Shown piece after piece: positions 47,401 to 49,959 of a stretch of 64,000 bases of DNA. The translations under genes and the position numbers were made by a program. The stretch spans positions 8,206,661 through 8,270,660 of the forward strand of contig NC_090735.1 of the NCBI RefSeq assembly GCF_036898095.1, in the 5' to 3' direction. The notes under the pieces were generated by a model that had not been told where the DNA came from, ran no database searches, and worked only from the letters and a program-made list of their open reading frames with translations. This stretch comes from Palaemon carinicauda. Taxonomy: Eukaryota; Arthropoda; Malacostraca; Decapoda; Palaemonidae. Numbering within the stretch: the stretch's first letter is position 1; every line of letters begins with the position of its first letter.

Positions 47401-48747
47401 ATTCGTTATTTTAGTATGGTTTACGTACACAGTACAGTATACCCTAGAACACTATTGGCTGCATTTAACCCATACTCTCGTGGACTGGTATAACTTTTGT
47501 CGGGACGTGTGTGTGGAAAGCGGAAATGCAATGTTGGTAGCAGGTTGATGGCAAATGGGTGTTTGGTGTGATTGACTGGGAGACACGTGAGACTTTCTTT
47601 AGGGCTATCAAGGATCGTTCGGCGAAGACGTTGAACCGGATAATAATAAACTTCGTTCATCTCAAAACTACCATAATTTCGGACTGTTGGAAGGCTTATA
47701 GTAGTGTCAGGGATAAATTTTTTCGATCCTGCAATGTTAACTATTGCAATAATTTTGTGACTCCGGACGATCTCAACGTACAAACTAATACCATCAAATC
47801 GCAGGAACGAGTACCTAAAATATCAGTAGTACCGAAATTTGGGACAAAGAAACATTTATACTATAATCTACTTTGCTATGTACATTACTGTATTCAAAAA
47901 TGCTACCTGAAGAATACTTGGTGTAAACCAAAGGCATTCCTAAAATTAGTCAAGCCTGATTACCAGCTCAATATCCATAACTCCGAAAGTACTGGTCCTT
48001 CCCTACACCCTACTCCTTTGCTAATTCCCAATCAATTCAGCCCACCACAAAAAAAGTCCCTTGGAAAGCAGAAAATACCACTCGAAGATAGTGACATCAG
48101 TGACTATGAGTAATGAGGCCATTGCAAAAGCTAGGGGCGGATATAATTCGTTGGGACAAAAGTAAACTTTATTAGAAGTTGTAAAATATTGTTCATTTAT
48201 GAAACATGATTGTGTTACCTTGGTAGGTGTGAAATGGGTTATGAATCAAACAGAGCAAGCTAAGAATATGGCAGTTTAAGAGGGGGATCGCAGGGGGGCA
48301 TTAGCCCACCCCCGTTAGGTAGGGACATGACTTGAAGATAAGGTTAGGTATTGTTCTTGTGTAGAGGTTTTGCGGAACAACGATTACAGTTTTAGCAGTA
48401 CAGCGACCACGTCTTACGAACAGCTAAAAAAAATTGAATAAAATACCCGTTTTCTAAGCAGGCAGGACCTGGCCGCTAATCTACAAAGGCTCCCTGAAAA
48501 CATATATTCATAATAATGAGCAATTGGTTTGTATTCGTGTAGGAGTAAGTACCCTAAAATTAATGTATTTTAGGACAAAGCAATATTCCTACTGTAGTGA
48601 ATTTGTATTAGAGAGATAAACTACCCTAAGCTAGGCTTTGACAAGCGTAATCTACGGTAACCTATGATAATCACATTCTCTTTTTATAAAAGCAATTAAA
48701 ATCCAAAATACTTACTAGTGAGCACTCTGCCAAAAATTTCCAGCCAT
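14238..48747 (-). CDS. CycC: Cyclin C, whole gene of six coding exons
   Basis: Cyclin C pairs with CDK8 in the Mediator kinase module in the nucleus. Joining exons 48716-48747, 43403-43509, 23780-23986, 18670-18793, 18126-18253 and 14238-14443 gives 804 nt, 267 aa plus stop, the usual insect cyclin C length. All introns are GT-AG, and phases match at every junction (2, 1, 1, 2, 1). Landmarks in order: MAGNFWQSAHY start, the LKLRQQVIATAT cyclin-box helix, FYARNSLK, KVEEFGVISNSRL, FPYRTTHILECEFYLLE, DCCLIVYQPYR, LAWRIVNDSLRTDVCLL, KQWFAELN and a KMPKP tail. Introns are 5.2, 19.4, 5.0, 0.4 and 3.7 kb and are packed with transposons. No stop or frameshift is seen. The 5' UTR and promoter were not located. 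Recognition rests on remembered family sequence, which matches closely throughout. Confidence 0.95.
14830..15099. other. Cyclin C intron 5, left part
   Basis: AT-rich intron sequence, nothing recognised. The intron runs from 14444 to 18125. Confidence 0.5.
15100..16225 (-). mobile_element. 5' fragment of a DIRS element with gag-like start
   Basis: On the minus strand the order is as follows. First comes a DIRS terminus near 16225-16176 (GGTTTGTATT with GAGCG, as at the end of DIRS-1), then a leader, then a pyrimidine tract with CAG near 15930. A broken gag-like frame follows near 15925-15560. Its cysteines and the SQWERYSRRRKKKAKRDSSP segment closely match SQWERFGRRRKKKSKRDRSP in DIRS-1 ORF1. 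Frameshifts are present. RT and recombinase regions are absent, so it is a truncated relic in cyclin C intron 5. Confidence 0.75.
16226..16800. other. Intron 5 sequence, nothing recognised
   Basis: AT-rich; the small frames here have no support. Confidence 0.45.
16803..17010 (-). mobile_element. LINE 3' tail fragment
   Basis: The minus strand reads RRKGRPKRRWVDCIKDDL, then a WDRGKWRKLTRNIDPT-like segment, a stop and KWEK, ending in a (AAG)n-like tail near 16803-16815. This is the C-terminus and 3' UTR of an RTE-like LINE, close to the end of the intact copy at 53-56 kb. It is a short 5'-truncated insertion in cyclin C intron 5. Confidence 0.75.
17011..18125. other. Intron 5 sequence, nothing recognised
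   Basis: AT-rich sequence up to the exon 5 donor (GTAAG at 18125-18121). No ORF or repeat identified. Confidence 0.5.
18126..18253 (-). CDS. CycC: Cyclin C coding exon 5
   Basis: Acceptor AG at 18255-18254 follows a long pyrimidine tract. The exon codes PLVIYMQDLG through LAWRIVNDSLRTDVCLL to PPYEIAL and one extra G, then donor GTAAG. That G joins CT of exon 6 to restore Ala, as expected for cyclin C. Confidence 0.96.
18330..18545 (+). mobile_element. LINE-A C-terminal fragment in cyclin C intron 4
   Basis: Plus-strand frames give YEKMIVSTVMYGS, then MKVKERQKMNVSEMKRVRSM and RLDRVRNKVVKVRMGVRN. This is the same segment as in the LINE at 50.2-50.7 kb (ERQKLNVFEMKCLRSMAGVS). It is short, frameshifted and orientated against cyclin C, and fills about half of the 416-bp intron. 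Confidence 0.85.
18670..18793 (-). CDS. CycC: Cyclin C coding exon 4
   Basis: Acceptor AG at 18795-18794, donor GTTAGT at 18669-18664. The exon codes VKNKFAYAY, FPYRTTHILECEFYLLE and DCCLIVYQPYR. The last two bases AG pair with A of exon 5 to give Arg. Confidence 0.96.
18830..19429. other. Intron 3 sequence, nothing recognised
   Basis: AT-rich, no feature seen. Cyclin C intron 3 runs 18794-23779. Confidence 0.45.
19430..19765 (+). repeat. SINE/MITE-like dispersed repeat, copy 1
   Basis: Begins with a short (ATT)n run and then carries AAGCTACAACCCTAGTTGG, AAAAGCAGGA, GGTTCC and AAATAGCCCAGTGAGGAAAGG. The same string of motifs occurs at 49600-49880 after a long (ATT)n array. No coding potential. 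The shared microsatellite head and conserved body suggest one short non-autonomous family. Confidence 0.75.
19768..20149 (+). pseudogene. LINE RT palm fragment (RTE-like)
   Basis: The plus-strand frame gives ALSPFLFVLVLDVLSEGI, ELLYVDSLVITTE, VNVDKTEAMVSS and VEKFRYLGSTTNQEGGC. This is the palm and early thumb of a non-LTR RT. The catalytic YADD box has become YVDS, losing the second aspartate. Both ends are missing. It resembles the relic at 1.8-3.2 kb. Confidence 0.85.
20160..21650 (-). pseudogene. Jockey-type LINE RT relic
   Basis: Minus-strand frames in order are a RT finger segment near 21640-21540, then FFYLEKANDTAWRYSIFK and RKCQERGVPQGSVLS (21320-20946). NGFKFSTSKTVV, RFLGLIFD, KVKCHDALNLLKV and DRKTI follow (20868-20500), then a C-terminal SFLVYAEELPLGLYRKS segment (20427-20200). 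These match jockey-like RTs. Stops and frameshifts break it between the frames and the catalytic box is not preserved. A 66-bp tandem duplication lies at 20660-20791. Confidence 0.85.
21712..21770. repeat. (ATT)n-rich microsatellite
   Basis: Imperfect ATT/GTT/ATC trinucleotide run of about 55 bp. Confidence 0.9.
21780..23690 (+). pseudogene. LINE-A copy, 5' two thirds, degenerate
   Basis: The 5' UTR near 21838-21960 contains AAAGGGACGGGATGAGGGGACTGGG-like and CTCCCCACACTCTAG segments, also present in reverse at 56080-56260. Endonuclease pieces follow, then a linker in frames 22656-23003 and 22966-23379 (MRKGSEWWIEG, KRAADWRWGQEFG, RRAEYFERLLNIEDNREADI). RT pieces with stops run to about 23690. 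The (GA)n run at 23284-23307 codes ERERER. It ends about 90 bp before cyclin C exon 3. Confidence 0.85.
23690..23745. repeat. Possible DIRS terminus remnant
   Basis: CTATGTAAAGGACAAAAGTTTGTATTTGTACCAGAAC resembles the DIRS end motif (TAAAGAGCG..GGTTTGTATT..GTAAGAAC) seen at 16176, 43140 and 48500. It is short and diverged. Confidence 0.4.
23780..23986 (-). CDS. CycC: Cyclin C coding exon 3
   Basis: Acceptor AG at 23988-23987 follows TTTTCTTTAC, donor GTAAGT from 23779. The exon codes IQQLGETLKLRQQVIATAT, KRFYARNSLKCIDPLLLAPT and SSKVEEFGVISNSRLIS, the core of the first cyclin fold. The last G joins TT of exon 4 as Val. Confidence 0.97.
24060..24409. other. Intron 2 sequence with a possible DIRS scrap
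   Basis: Near 24100 TTTGTATTGTTCCTA faintly recalls DIRS-1 terminal sequence, and 24190-24270 is GC-richer than the surroundings. Nothing firm. Confidence 0.35.
24410..24716. repeat. Dispersed repeat R, right part, split by DIRS-1
   Basis: In reverse complement this matches about 5105-5430. Shared points include ATGATTAT..TTATGATC next to the DIRS-1 junction, GTTTTGAGAAATTG-like near 24600, and AAATTCCAT..CTTTTGATG..GAATGAC near 24515. Its other half lies beyond DIRS-1 at 32949-33260. Confidence 0.65.
24747..24904 (+). repeat. DIRS-1 left inverted terminal repeat
   Basis: 158 bp, reverse complement of 32742-32899 with very few differences (one seen near 24893). The outer 30 bases (24717-24746) are unique to this end and reappear complemented in the internal region at 32609-32640. 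Confidence 0.95.
24956..24980 (+). promoter_or_regulatory. Splice-acceptor-like tract before DIRS-1 ORF1
   Basis: A TTTTCTTCTTTTTCTTTACAG tract ends at 24980, 50 bases before the ORF1 ATG. The same arrangement occurs in DIRS-2 and in the fragment at 15.9 kb, suggesting a spliced leader. Confidence 0.5.
25031..29176 (+). CDS. DIRS-1 ORF1, gag-like nucleic-acid-binding protein
   Basis: 1381 aa, far longer than the roughly 400-700 aa usual for DIRS gag-like proteins. The N-terminus has a cysteine cluster (C4, C12, C27, C30, C35, C41, C44) that probably binds zinc, then a basic RRRKKKSKRDR run. A long disordered middle follows. It has RSPAR(Q/R) repeats (26092-26240), fourteen 15-residue His/Arg/Asp-rich repeats (26492-27121) and an eight-residue PRDRSPAR repeat block (about 27292-27440). 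The C-terminal third is non-repetitive and likely holds the conserved gag core. The protein ends in an RGG-like basic tail. The open frame extends 15 codons upstream without ATG, so ATG 25031 was chosen. It overlaps the RT frame by 314 nt. Confidence 0.85.
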   Translation: MRTCPGVAGRPCGTFMSDVSTDPHTLCPQCRGRRCDQDNMCRECREWSASQWERFGRRRKKKSKRDRSPPGLALKEEGSRDSSSAAQTSSEAPPRPSPKESRPSGSAGPCSVSLPSVGGEGVASHSEAVPPPPPGEVIDNNTLSSDDMLQIWSSLGLKGLPSRVALIDLVSLGAAVKQSPVVAEVDPLSIVDVVVTEASDVAGPSDAGAVAGDGALGSPPPSVHPSKGEVSPSVSTAAQLPSEGSVLKETPLRRTDGPDDLPRGRLRRKAHRPLRHKGLPSPYRGTKRRLFGSSSSGGDSPRQPQPTTPPSLNLSADRSPSPAGSSPSGELVTRRATVPSGLRDSSLTRAGPAHKRSPARQRSPARRRSPARQDSPARRRSPARWLSPDVCPPRQRSPARQLSSERQRSFEDHRPAVSDHPLVPAELPAHHRVSETHVRQRASDLPVPAREPILSQDTRRPSARQRSPARQRSPARQRSPVRQRSPSHAARHRTSLHDRPLTHAAPHRNTLNDRPPADADHHRTTLHDRPLTHAARHRTTLHDRPLSHAAPHRNTLNDRPPADADHHRTLSRDHSPAHAARHRTTLHDRPLTHAAPHRTTLNDRLPADADHHRTLSRDHSPAHAARHRTTLNDRPLTHAAPHRSTLNDRPPADADHHRTLSRDHSPAHAARHRTTLNDRPLTHAAPHRSTLNDRPLARNHSPSHAARHRLPSRDHYRQRSSSPTRQHDPSPSRHRLRSSPRTRVPLPAHPHAHSPARPRDRSPARPRDRSPARPRDRSPARPRDRSPVRPRDHPRNHSPLRDRSPSRDHSSRRIPQPVVAAGTRAPRRHSGSPPSKHRLVLQDEDRSLQHSSPPSFQAGTVVSTPKDRPIPFTLARISDSVSFEQQTWFGPLARALVRVMKPALAGQGNKPAAVSPSLKRKRGVDFVVTSPRAKLVPKRSVSRAPSPARVLSPSPVDEAFPSSGESSGPVVFPPAPGGETSLQAGELSREEGAPRTSLLGSCIPPRREPKDSKTIPKSSARIRQEPMTTQGNVHVSPQEEIPGAGDLAASPQGGEQQESEHAFWQVLSLIRQLNSLTDPVIPPREGKDTILDEVFDVRKAPKTSAALPWSRGLKSARARANAQLALLASSSRSTAGNKLIPPPRLQQRRYFEILGEHNLALPLHHSVEELAKGVPLEKLSARQVSFSAAEILNHEKVAKCAMQATSWLDFWLGSLGILLRSEDLSKETNRKALETFLLSGTRSIEFLAHQVTTLWANSVLKRRDAVSERFHPKVPAVDVCRLRHASLLGESLFEPQDLERTAERWRKSSTDSLLHRALTTRPYKPPAPPQQQQQPRKAPKQAPAAKKVVSKPQPFPAKVKRGGKSSRGGKTSRGGGRGRKP
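26492..27121 (+). repeat. 45-bp coding tandem repeat in DIRS-1 ORF1
   Basis: Fourteen 45-bp units in three alternating types begin HAARHR, HAAPHR and DADHHR, so a 135-bp higher-order period is visible. Each unit codes 15 residues of the form xAxxHRxTLxDRPxx. All units keep the reading frame. Confidence 0.93.
28863..31251 (+). pseudogene. DIRS-1 RT/RNase H/methyltransferase-like ORF with one frameshift
   Basis: The RT part (about 29270-30250) shows FLVKKATGDWRPVIDLSALN, LDLKDAYFQIPI, FGLSTAPQVFTRV and the catalytic YLDDW box near 29806. RNase H begins LFSDASKEGWG near 30300. At a run of seven G (30325-30331) the frame shifts by one. RNase H then continues in the other frame (SDNTTVVAYINKQGG, FIPGKRNVLADSLSR). 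A C-terminal domain with VDLFAT, PDPKA and YAFPPF follows, resembling the Dam-like methyltransferase region described in DIRS elements. One fewer G would make a single frame of about 795 codons. The cause may be a real mutation or a homopolymer error. Confidence 0.85.
30933..32120 (+). CDS. DIRS-1 tyrosine recombinase (integrase)
   Basis: 395 aa from the ATG at 30933, overlapping the end of the RT frame in another phase, as usual in DIRS elements. An N-terminal SAM-like core-binding domain (SEGVYQAKWRVFCGWC, ISPLDATIPAIADFLVYL, SVSAVKGYRSAL) precedes the catalytic domain. The first Arg is in ASAKRVSELH, the HxxR box in AHDVRGIATS and the nucleophile in TAHYLQDV. It would integrate the circular cDNA. 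No disruption is seen, so it may be functional. The exact start is uncertain because the frame is open further upstream. Confidence 0.92.
   Translation: MASRGMVSGPSATPDGTPKGASSTTRASQTTPLRCPSQGRSLASASRLETIQRLLAERGFSQQVAERMSRHLRRSSEGVYQAKWRVFCGWCRGRGISPLDATIPAIADFLVYLREEMRLSVSAVKGYRSALSLAFRLKGVDISSSLELSLLIRSYELTCPQSEVRPPPWNVVRVLRSLKRPPFEPLRQASDRHLSWKTAFLLALASAKRVSELHGLSYDIAHSRGWGEVTFRFVPEFVAKTQNPGVPDPRFDSFRIASLRSVTNDPDQLLLCPVRCLRYYLKRTAAVRPHVRALFVSTGRTKRRVTRNTISAWIRRVIHHALNPDPPPSRRPRAHDVRGIATSLAFKRNFSVTQVLQAGVWKRQTTFTAHYLQDVTHRSLDTFSIGPVVAAQQLV
32595..32696 (+). repeat. DIRS-1 internal complementary region
   Basis: About 102 bp whose left half is the reverse complement of the left outer end (24717-24759) and whose right half is the reverse complement of the right outer end (about 32890-32948). 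They join at TCAT. It is the template for completing the ends during circle formation. Confidence 0.95.
32742..32899 (+). repeat. DIRS-1 right inverted terminal repeat
   Basis: 158 bp, reverse complement of 24747-24904. It is followed by a 49-bp outer extension unique to the right end (32900-32948). Confidence 0.95.
32949..33260. repeat. Dispersed repeat R, left part, split by DIRS-1
   Basis: In reverse complement this aligns with about 4745-5110. It shares AAAGATACACAAAGTGT-like and AAAGCGTAGAATTTG with a foldback arm, ATGGTTATGGTGAAAGATGCAT, TTTGAGGGAAAGAT, and AAATAACCCTGAAATAT next to the DIRS-1 junction. The match is diverged but in the right order. Confidence 0.65.
33261..33562. other. 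Spacer between DIRS-1 and DIRS-2
   Basis: 300 bp of intron 2. No gene. It forms the left flank of the DIRS-2 insertion. Confidence 0.5.
33576..33921 (+). repeat. DIRS-2 left inverted terminal repeat
   Basis: 346 bp, reverse complement of 41966-42311 and equal in length. The outer end is 33563-33575. An 81-codon frame inside it, and its twin in the right repeat, are shadows of the repeat and not genes. Confidence 0.96.
33922..36219 (+). other. DIRS-2 leader, non-coding, with CCGG-rich block
   Basis: 2.3 kb without a supported ORF. 35290-35705 is densely packed with GCCGGC/CCGG motifs and is much richer in CpG than the rest of the element. A splice-acceptor-like CTTTCTTCCACAG ends at 36210. 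No promoter could be assigned. Confidence 0.6.
36192..36210 (+). promoter_or_regulatory. Splice-acceptor-like tract before DIRS-2 ORF1
   Basis: TTTTCTCTTTCTTCCACAG stands nine bases before the ATG of ORF1 at 36220, the same position as in DIRS-1 and the 15.9-kb fragment. Confidence 0.5.
36220..38194 (+). pseudogene. DIRS-2 ORF1, gag-like, frameshifted by a 25-bp duplication
   Basis: The N-terminus carries cysteines at 3, 8, 21, 27, 42 and 45, probably zinc-binding. An acidic stretch follows. The frame then stops at 36666 because bases 36638-36662 are repeated exactly at 36663-36687. The rest continues in the shifted frame to 38194. Its conserved middle (ACSHANPWRYAEHM, HTFVVGRLDPDVAG, FIKARRACREFVF) is likely the gag core. 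It ends in a proline/glutamine stretch and an RGR/GRG basic tail that would bind nucleic acid. Apart from the duplication the frame is open. Its 3' end overlaps the RT frame by about 317 nt. Confidence 0.85.
37878..40073 (+). CDS. DIRS-2 RT/RNase H/methyltransferase-like polyprotein
   Basis: 731 aa, uninterrupted. RT motifs in order: FCVPKKDSDKLRVILDLSPLN, SIDLADAYWHIPM, MPFGLNVAPRIFTKL and the catalytic YLDDWL near 38767. RNase H follows with NIHTDASLEGWGG, INILEAMAVLLTL, LTLDNSVVVRCLNRQG and TADALSR. A last domain with IDLFATSDNNQLP, DPKAEAVDAM and YLFPPTNLLLKVL resembles the Dam-like methyltransferase-related region of DIRS pol proteins. ATG 37878 lies inside ORF1's 3' end. It would copy element RNA into DNA. 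All expected catalytic RT aspartates are present. Confidence 0.92.
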   Translation: MDLSLRGNLRNRNPSNVNKDVSFRDPLPPKWLPNHNRPFNWSPNRCCHSHRSSPLPLSSHPLPFMPEVEARPGVQAETPLVVPPEVEEERELAAEATSPRDTRSNEVLPVGGRLRQFQDRWTFDPWAHSIIKNGLGWSWVQPPPIFQRFFQQSTPILEEYVLDLLNKKVIRKVKSTRFQGRLFCVPKKDSDKLRVILDLSPLNKFIENNKFKMLTLQQIRTLLPQGSYTVSIDLADAYWHIPMNHHASSYLGFRLQRKSYAFRAMPFGLNVAPRIFTKLADAIVQQLRLRNVQVMAYLDDWLVWAPSPEECTKSCDKVTQYLEHLGFKINEKKSRLSPAQKFQWLGIHWNLQSHRLSIPQKKRKEIAGSVKRLLKSKRISRRQQERVLGSLQFASVTNPVLRAQLKDAAGVWRRSASIARRDLKRRLPNRLRRLLKPWSEAMALKRSIPLQHPPPSLNIHTDASLEGWGGHSHLKQAQGTWSPLFKTFHINILEAMAVLLTLKKLSPPPSIHIRLTLDNSVVVRCLNRQGSRSPQINQVLLPIFRLAEKKKWHLSAVHLQGFRNVTADALSRTNPIESEWSLDARSFSFISHQVPELQIDLFATSDNNQLPLYVAPYEDPKAEAVDAMSLDWNRWSKIYLFPPTNLLLKVLSKLRTFKGTAALVAPKWPRSNWYPLVLELQPKLIPLPGPVLSQQVQKSTVFASSSKIKDLHLMIFSPLPQRRGLGSRRKV
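39779..41005 (+). CDS. DIRS-2 tyrosine recombinase (integrase)
   Basis: 408 aa from the ATG at 39779. The frame is open far upstream, but that part is a shadow of the RT frame, so the real start is uncertain. The core-binding domain has STRRQYESSWRKWVSFV and ANTISTCKSALTRPI. In the catalytic domain the first Arg is in ASGARVSEIVAL, HxxR in GHDPRKVASS, and the nucleophilic Tyr in FFKHYAKQV. No disruption. It overlaps the RT frame by about 295 nt, the usual DIRS arrangement. Confidence 0.92.
   Translation: MVQDIPVPSHQPSVESPLQTENLQRDSGPSGSQVAPEQLVPPGPGAAAQADPSPGPSSLSTSTEVDCLRFIIENQGPSSHDFLSLAAKKRFGISKKSLDFLEEYKTESTRRQYESSWRKWVSFVKAKNPKEITIDFCMSFFIHLHGQGLAANTISTCKSALTRPILYAFQIDLSSDIFNKLPKACARLRPAPPPKPISWSLDKVLHFASNLDNDSCPLKDLTQKVIFLFALASGARVSEIVALSREEGHILFADSGEVTLSPDPTFLAKNELPTKRWGPWRICPLKEDVSLCPVESLKVYLRRTSNFGGGQLFKGETSGSDLSLKQLRAKITYFIRRADPNSTPAGHDPRKVASSLNFFQSMDFESLKNFTGWTSSRVFFKHYAKQVHEIKHFVVAAGSVMKPAPNSA
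41006..41795 (+). other. DIRS-2 3' non-coding region
   Basis: Non-coding sequence between the recombinase stop and the internal complementary region. It contains AATAAA at 41320-41325, a possible element polyadenylation signal. Confidence 0.55.
41796..41891 (+). repeat. DIRS-2 internal complementary region
   Basis: Reverse complement of the left outer end (AAGCCATGGCGTCC side) fused to the reverse complement of the 47-bp right outer end, joined in a run of A. Because both ends share the first part of the terminal repeat, the region is itself flanked by inverted CATCAGGACGCCATGGC. Confidence 0.95.
41966..42311 (+). repeat. DIRS-2 right inverted terminal repeat
   Basis: 346 bp mirror of 33576-33921. 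A right-end extension of about 45 bp (42312-42356) follows. Confidence 0.96.
42440..43185 (-). pseudogene. Degenerate DIRS fragment with RT finger/palm
   Basis: The minus strand reads SSLQEVVEGSPGFFSGPILV, GGWRPVINLLALN, and DRKDTYFQIPIHQS (42936-42682), then KYLRFMLHGKIYQF and STAPVFIRVFTLV in broken frames. These closely parallel DIRS-1 RT. The YLDDW box has decayed and gag is missing. A DIRS-like terminus (AAAGAGCG..GGTTTGCATT..GTAAGC) lies at 43140-43185 on its 5' side. Confidence 0.85.
43403..43509 (-). CDS. CycC: Cyclin C coding exon 2
   Basis: Acceptor AG at 43511-43510 follows TTTTTGTCCTTAC, donor GTAAGT from 43402. The exon codes QQWVLDSQDLIQERQADLE, EVEYHKIMIFFAN and one further T, the N-terminal cyclin helix. 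The phase matches exon 1 (TA plus C gives Tyr) and exon 3 (T plus TT gives Phe). Confidence 0.96.
43520..44820. other. Cyclin C intron 1 sequence, nothing recognised
   Basis: AT-rich, with a poly-A run at 44222-44244. No supported gene. Intron 1 runs 43510-48715. Confidence 0.45.
44825..44864. repeat. DIRS terminus remnant
   Basis: AACTTGTATTTTTCCTAACTAGACAAACC closely matches the DIRS-1 internal region/right end (TTTGTATTTTTCCTAACCATACAAACC). It probably marks the 3' end of the recombinase relic at 45017-45250. Confidence 0.65.
44865..44972 (+). mobile_element. LINE-A 3' tail fragment
   Basis: TTTGTTTGATGTCGACTACC, CCCCAAAACTGGGGGAGG and TGCCTTGGTATATGTATGTA repeat the 3' end of the minus-strand LINE at 49960-50045 in reverse. 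It is a very short 5'-truncated insertion with a GTAT-type tail. Confidence 0.8.
45010..45250 (-). pseudogene. DIRS tyrosine recombinase C-terminal fragment
   Basis: The minus-strand frame has AWVRTHKVRVINSYLAF, then LSGAQVLKARIWKCKTTFTFNYL. This aligns with the HxxR-to-Tyr part of DIRS-1 recombinase (AHDVRGIATSLAF, VLQAGVWKRQTTFTAHYL). The catalytic HxxR and Tyr positions survive, but the rest is gone. Confidence 0.8.
45487..46980 (-). pseudogene. Degenerate 3' half of a DIRS-1-like element
   Basis: Minus-strand recombinase pieces include frame 46944-46732 and a VTDDPDQLL-like segment near 46380. A longer frame (46296-45985) has AWIRQVIEQELNP, RAHDVRGMSTSLAFKRNFSVTQVL and SIGPVVAAQQIV. The last is nearly identical to DIRS-1 (RAHDVRGIATSLAFKRNFSVTQVL, SIGPVVAAQQLV). 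A small deletion has removed residues before HYL. A DIRS end motif lies at 45487-45515. Stops elsewhere make it inactive. Confidence 0.88.
46981..47465. other. Intron 1 sequence, nothing recognised
   Basis: No supported feature between the DIRS relic and the transposase relic. Confidence 0.4.
47466..48116 (+). pseudogene. Merlin / ISXO2-type DDE transposase relic
   Basis: A first piece reads VDWYNFCRDVCVE (near 47480-47520). After a shift and a missing segment, DGKWVFGVIDWETRETFF, KDRSAKTLNRII and TIISDCWKAYSSV follow, then NFVTPDDL..NTIKS and a non-homologous tail to the stop at 48113. This is the Merlin/IS1016-ISXO2 transposase core. The block between VCVE and DGKW, which normally carries the first catalytic Asp, is absent. 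The Glu normally found in the NTIES box is Lys. It is therefore inactive. It lies in cyclin C intron 1, antisense to the gene. Terminal inverted repeats were not found. Confidence 0.75.
48120..48552. repeat. Probable DIRS terminal fragment
   Basis: 48503-48550 (AATAATGAGCAATTGGTTTGTATTCGTGTAGGAGTAAG) matches the terminus at 16176-16225. The preceding 250 bp with a GC-rich patch (48280-48330) may be its terminal repeat. No ORF. Confidence 0.5.
48716..48747 (-). CDS. CycC: Cyclin C coding exon 1 (start codon)
   Basis: 32 nt coding MAGNFWQSAH plus TA, ending at donor GTAAGT (48715 downwards). The N-terminal MAGNFWQSxH is a cyclin C hallmark. ATG at 48747-48745 is the only plausible start. The 5' UTR extends to higher coordinates for an unknown distance. 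Confidence 0.95.
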
Positions 48748-48882
48748 TTTGGAATTAAAACCAAATAAAGAGACTTAATCGAAGAACAATAACACTAACG
48801 ACACCTCGTAATGTTAGTAGTAAATATGGTTCCAGATTCTAGCTTTGCAACGGCTCTTTAAGTGATCATGTAGAGTTTTTCA

Positions 48883-48884
<2 letters not shown>

Positions 48885-48962
<78 letters not shown>
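48885..48962. repeat. (ATT)n microsatellite
   Basis: About 26 uninterrupted ATT units, about 140 bp upstream of the cyclin C start codon. Confidence 0.97.
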
Positions 48963-49609
48963 CATTCTTGAATGACAAAATACTTTTTTTTCTTTTTTAA
49001 AGTATCTTTACTGAACAGCAGTAGAACTTACCTCTGAAATACTCCCAAATAGCTTATTGACATGAAAATAACTATTCAAAATATAATTCTAACTTATTTT
49101 CATCATGTTTTACGAATTTTAAAGAATGGGTTCTTTCCTATAGACTTCTGTAGCACTTGGTATTATTATTAATAGCATTAATTAGTAGTTTAAGAATTCG
49201 TATCTAGAAAATTTACAACTAATGTTCAAATGTTTTTATCACGCTTATATTTATATATTTCTTTATATATAGTTTATTAATCGAATTGTTGAACACAAAG
49301 ATTTATATGATTATCATCTAGGCCATGAAAAAATCTATTTCAGAAAAGATAAACCATTATAGATTCCTTTGATGGTCAAATTAGTTGTCTGAATTTTTCT
49401 TCACAATTAACCTCAGACACAAATTGATATGAATAAATTGGTTGTATTTTACTTGTTTCATTTTAGCTATAGAAAAAAAAAACTAATCTATGCTTATTTC
49501 TCCTATCATCCATTTATATTTTAATTAATGCAAGGAACATGGAAATGATTTAAAAGTATTTTTTTTTTTACAATGATGCAAACTATAATTGTATCCTTAT
49601 TGTAAACCC
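48963..49609. other. Region upstream of cyclin C, nothing recognised
   Basis: AT-rich. May contain the cyclin C promoter and 5' UTR, but no core promoter element could be picked with confidence. Confidence 0.4.
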
Positions 49610-49708
<99 letters not shown>

Positions 49709-49885
49709 CGAATCCAAAATCTTAGTTGGAAAAGCAAGATGCTGTAAGCCTATGGGTTCCCTAGATTAGAAAATAGCCTAGTGAGGAAAGGAAACAAGGA
49801 AACAAGGAAATTAGTGAATTAGAATATATTCAATGAACACTCAAAAAATATTTTAAGAACGGTACAAAATAAAAACAATGTTATT
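49610..49885 (+). repeat. (ATT)n array with SINE/MITE-like repeat, copy 2
   Basis: About 100 bp of ATT is followed by CTTAGTTGGAAAAGCAAGATGCTGTAAGCC, GGGTTCC and AAATAGCCTAGTGAGGAAAGG, the same body as 19430-19765. The repeat of a microsatellite plus body at two distant loci supports one mobile family. Confidence 0.75.
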
Positions 49886-49959
49886 CCTTATAGCAATAAG
49901 TGGGTTATAGTATCCTGCTTTCCCAACTAAGGTTGTAGCTTAGAAAGTAATACATACAC

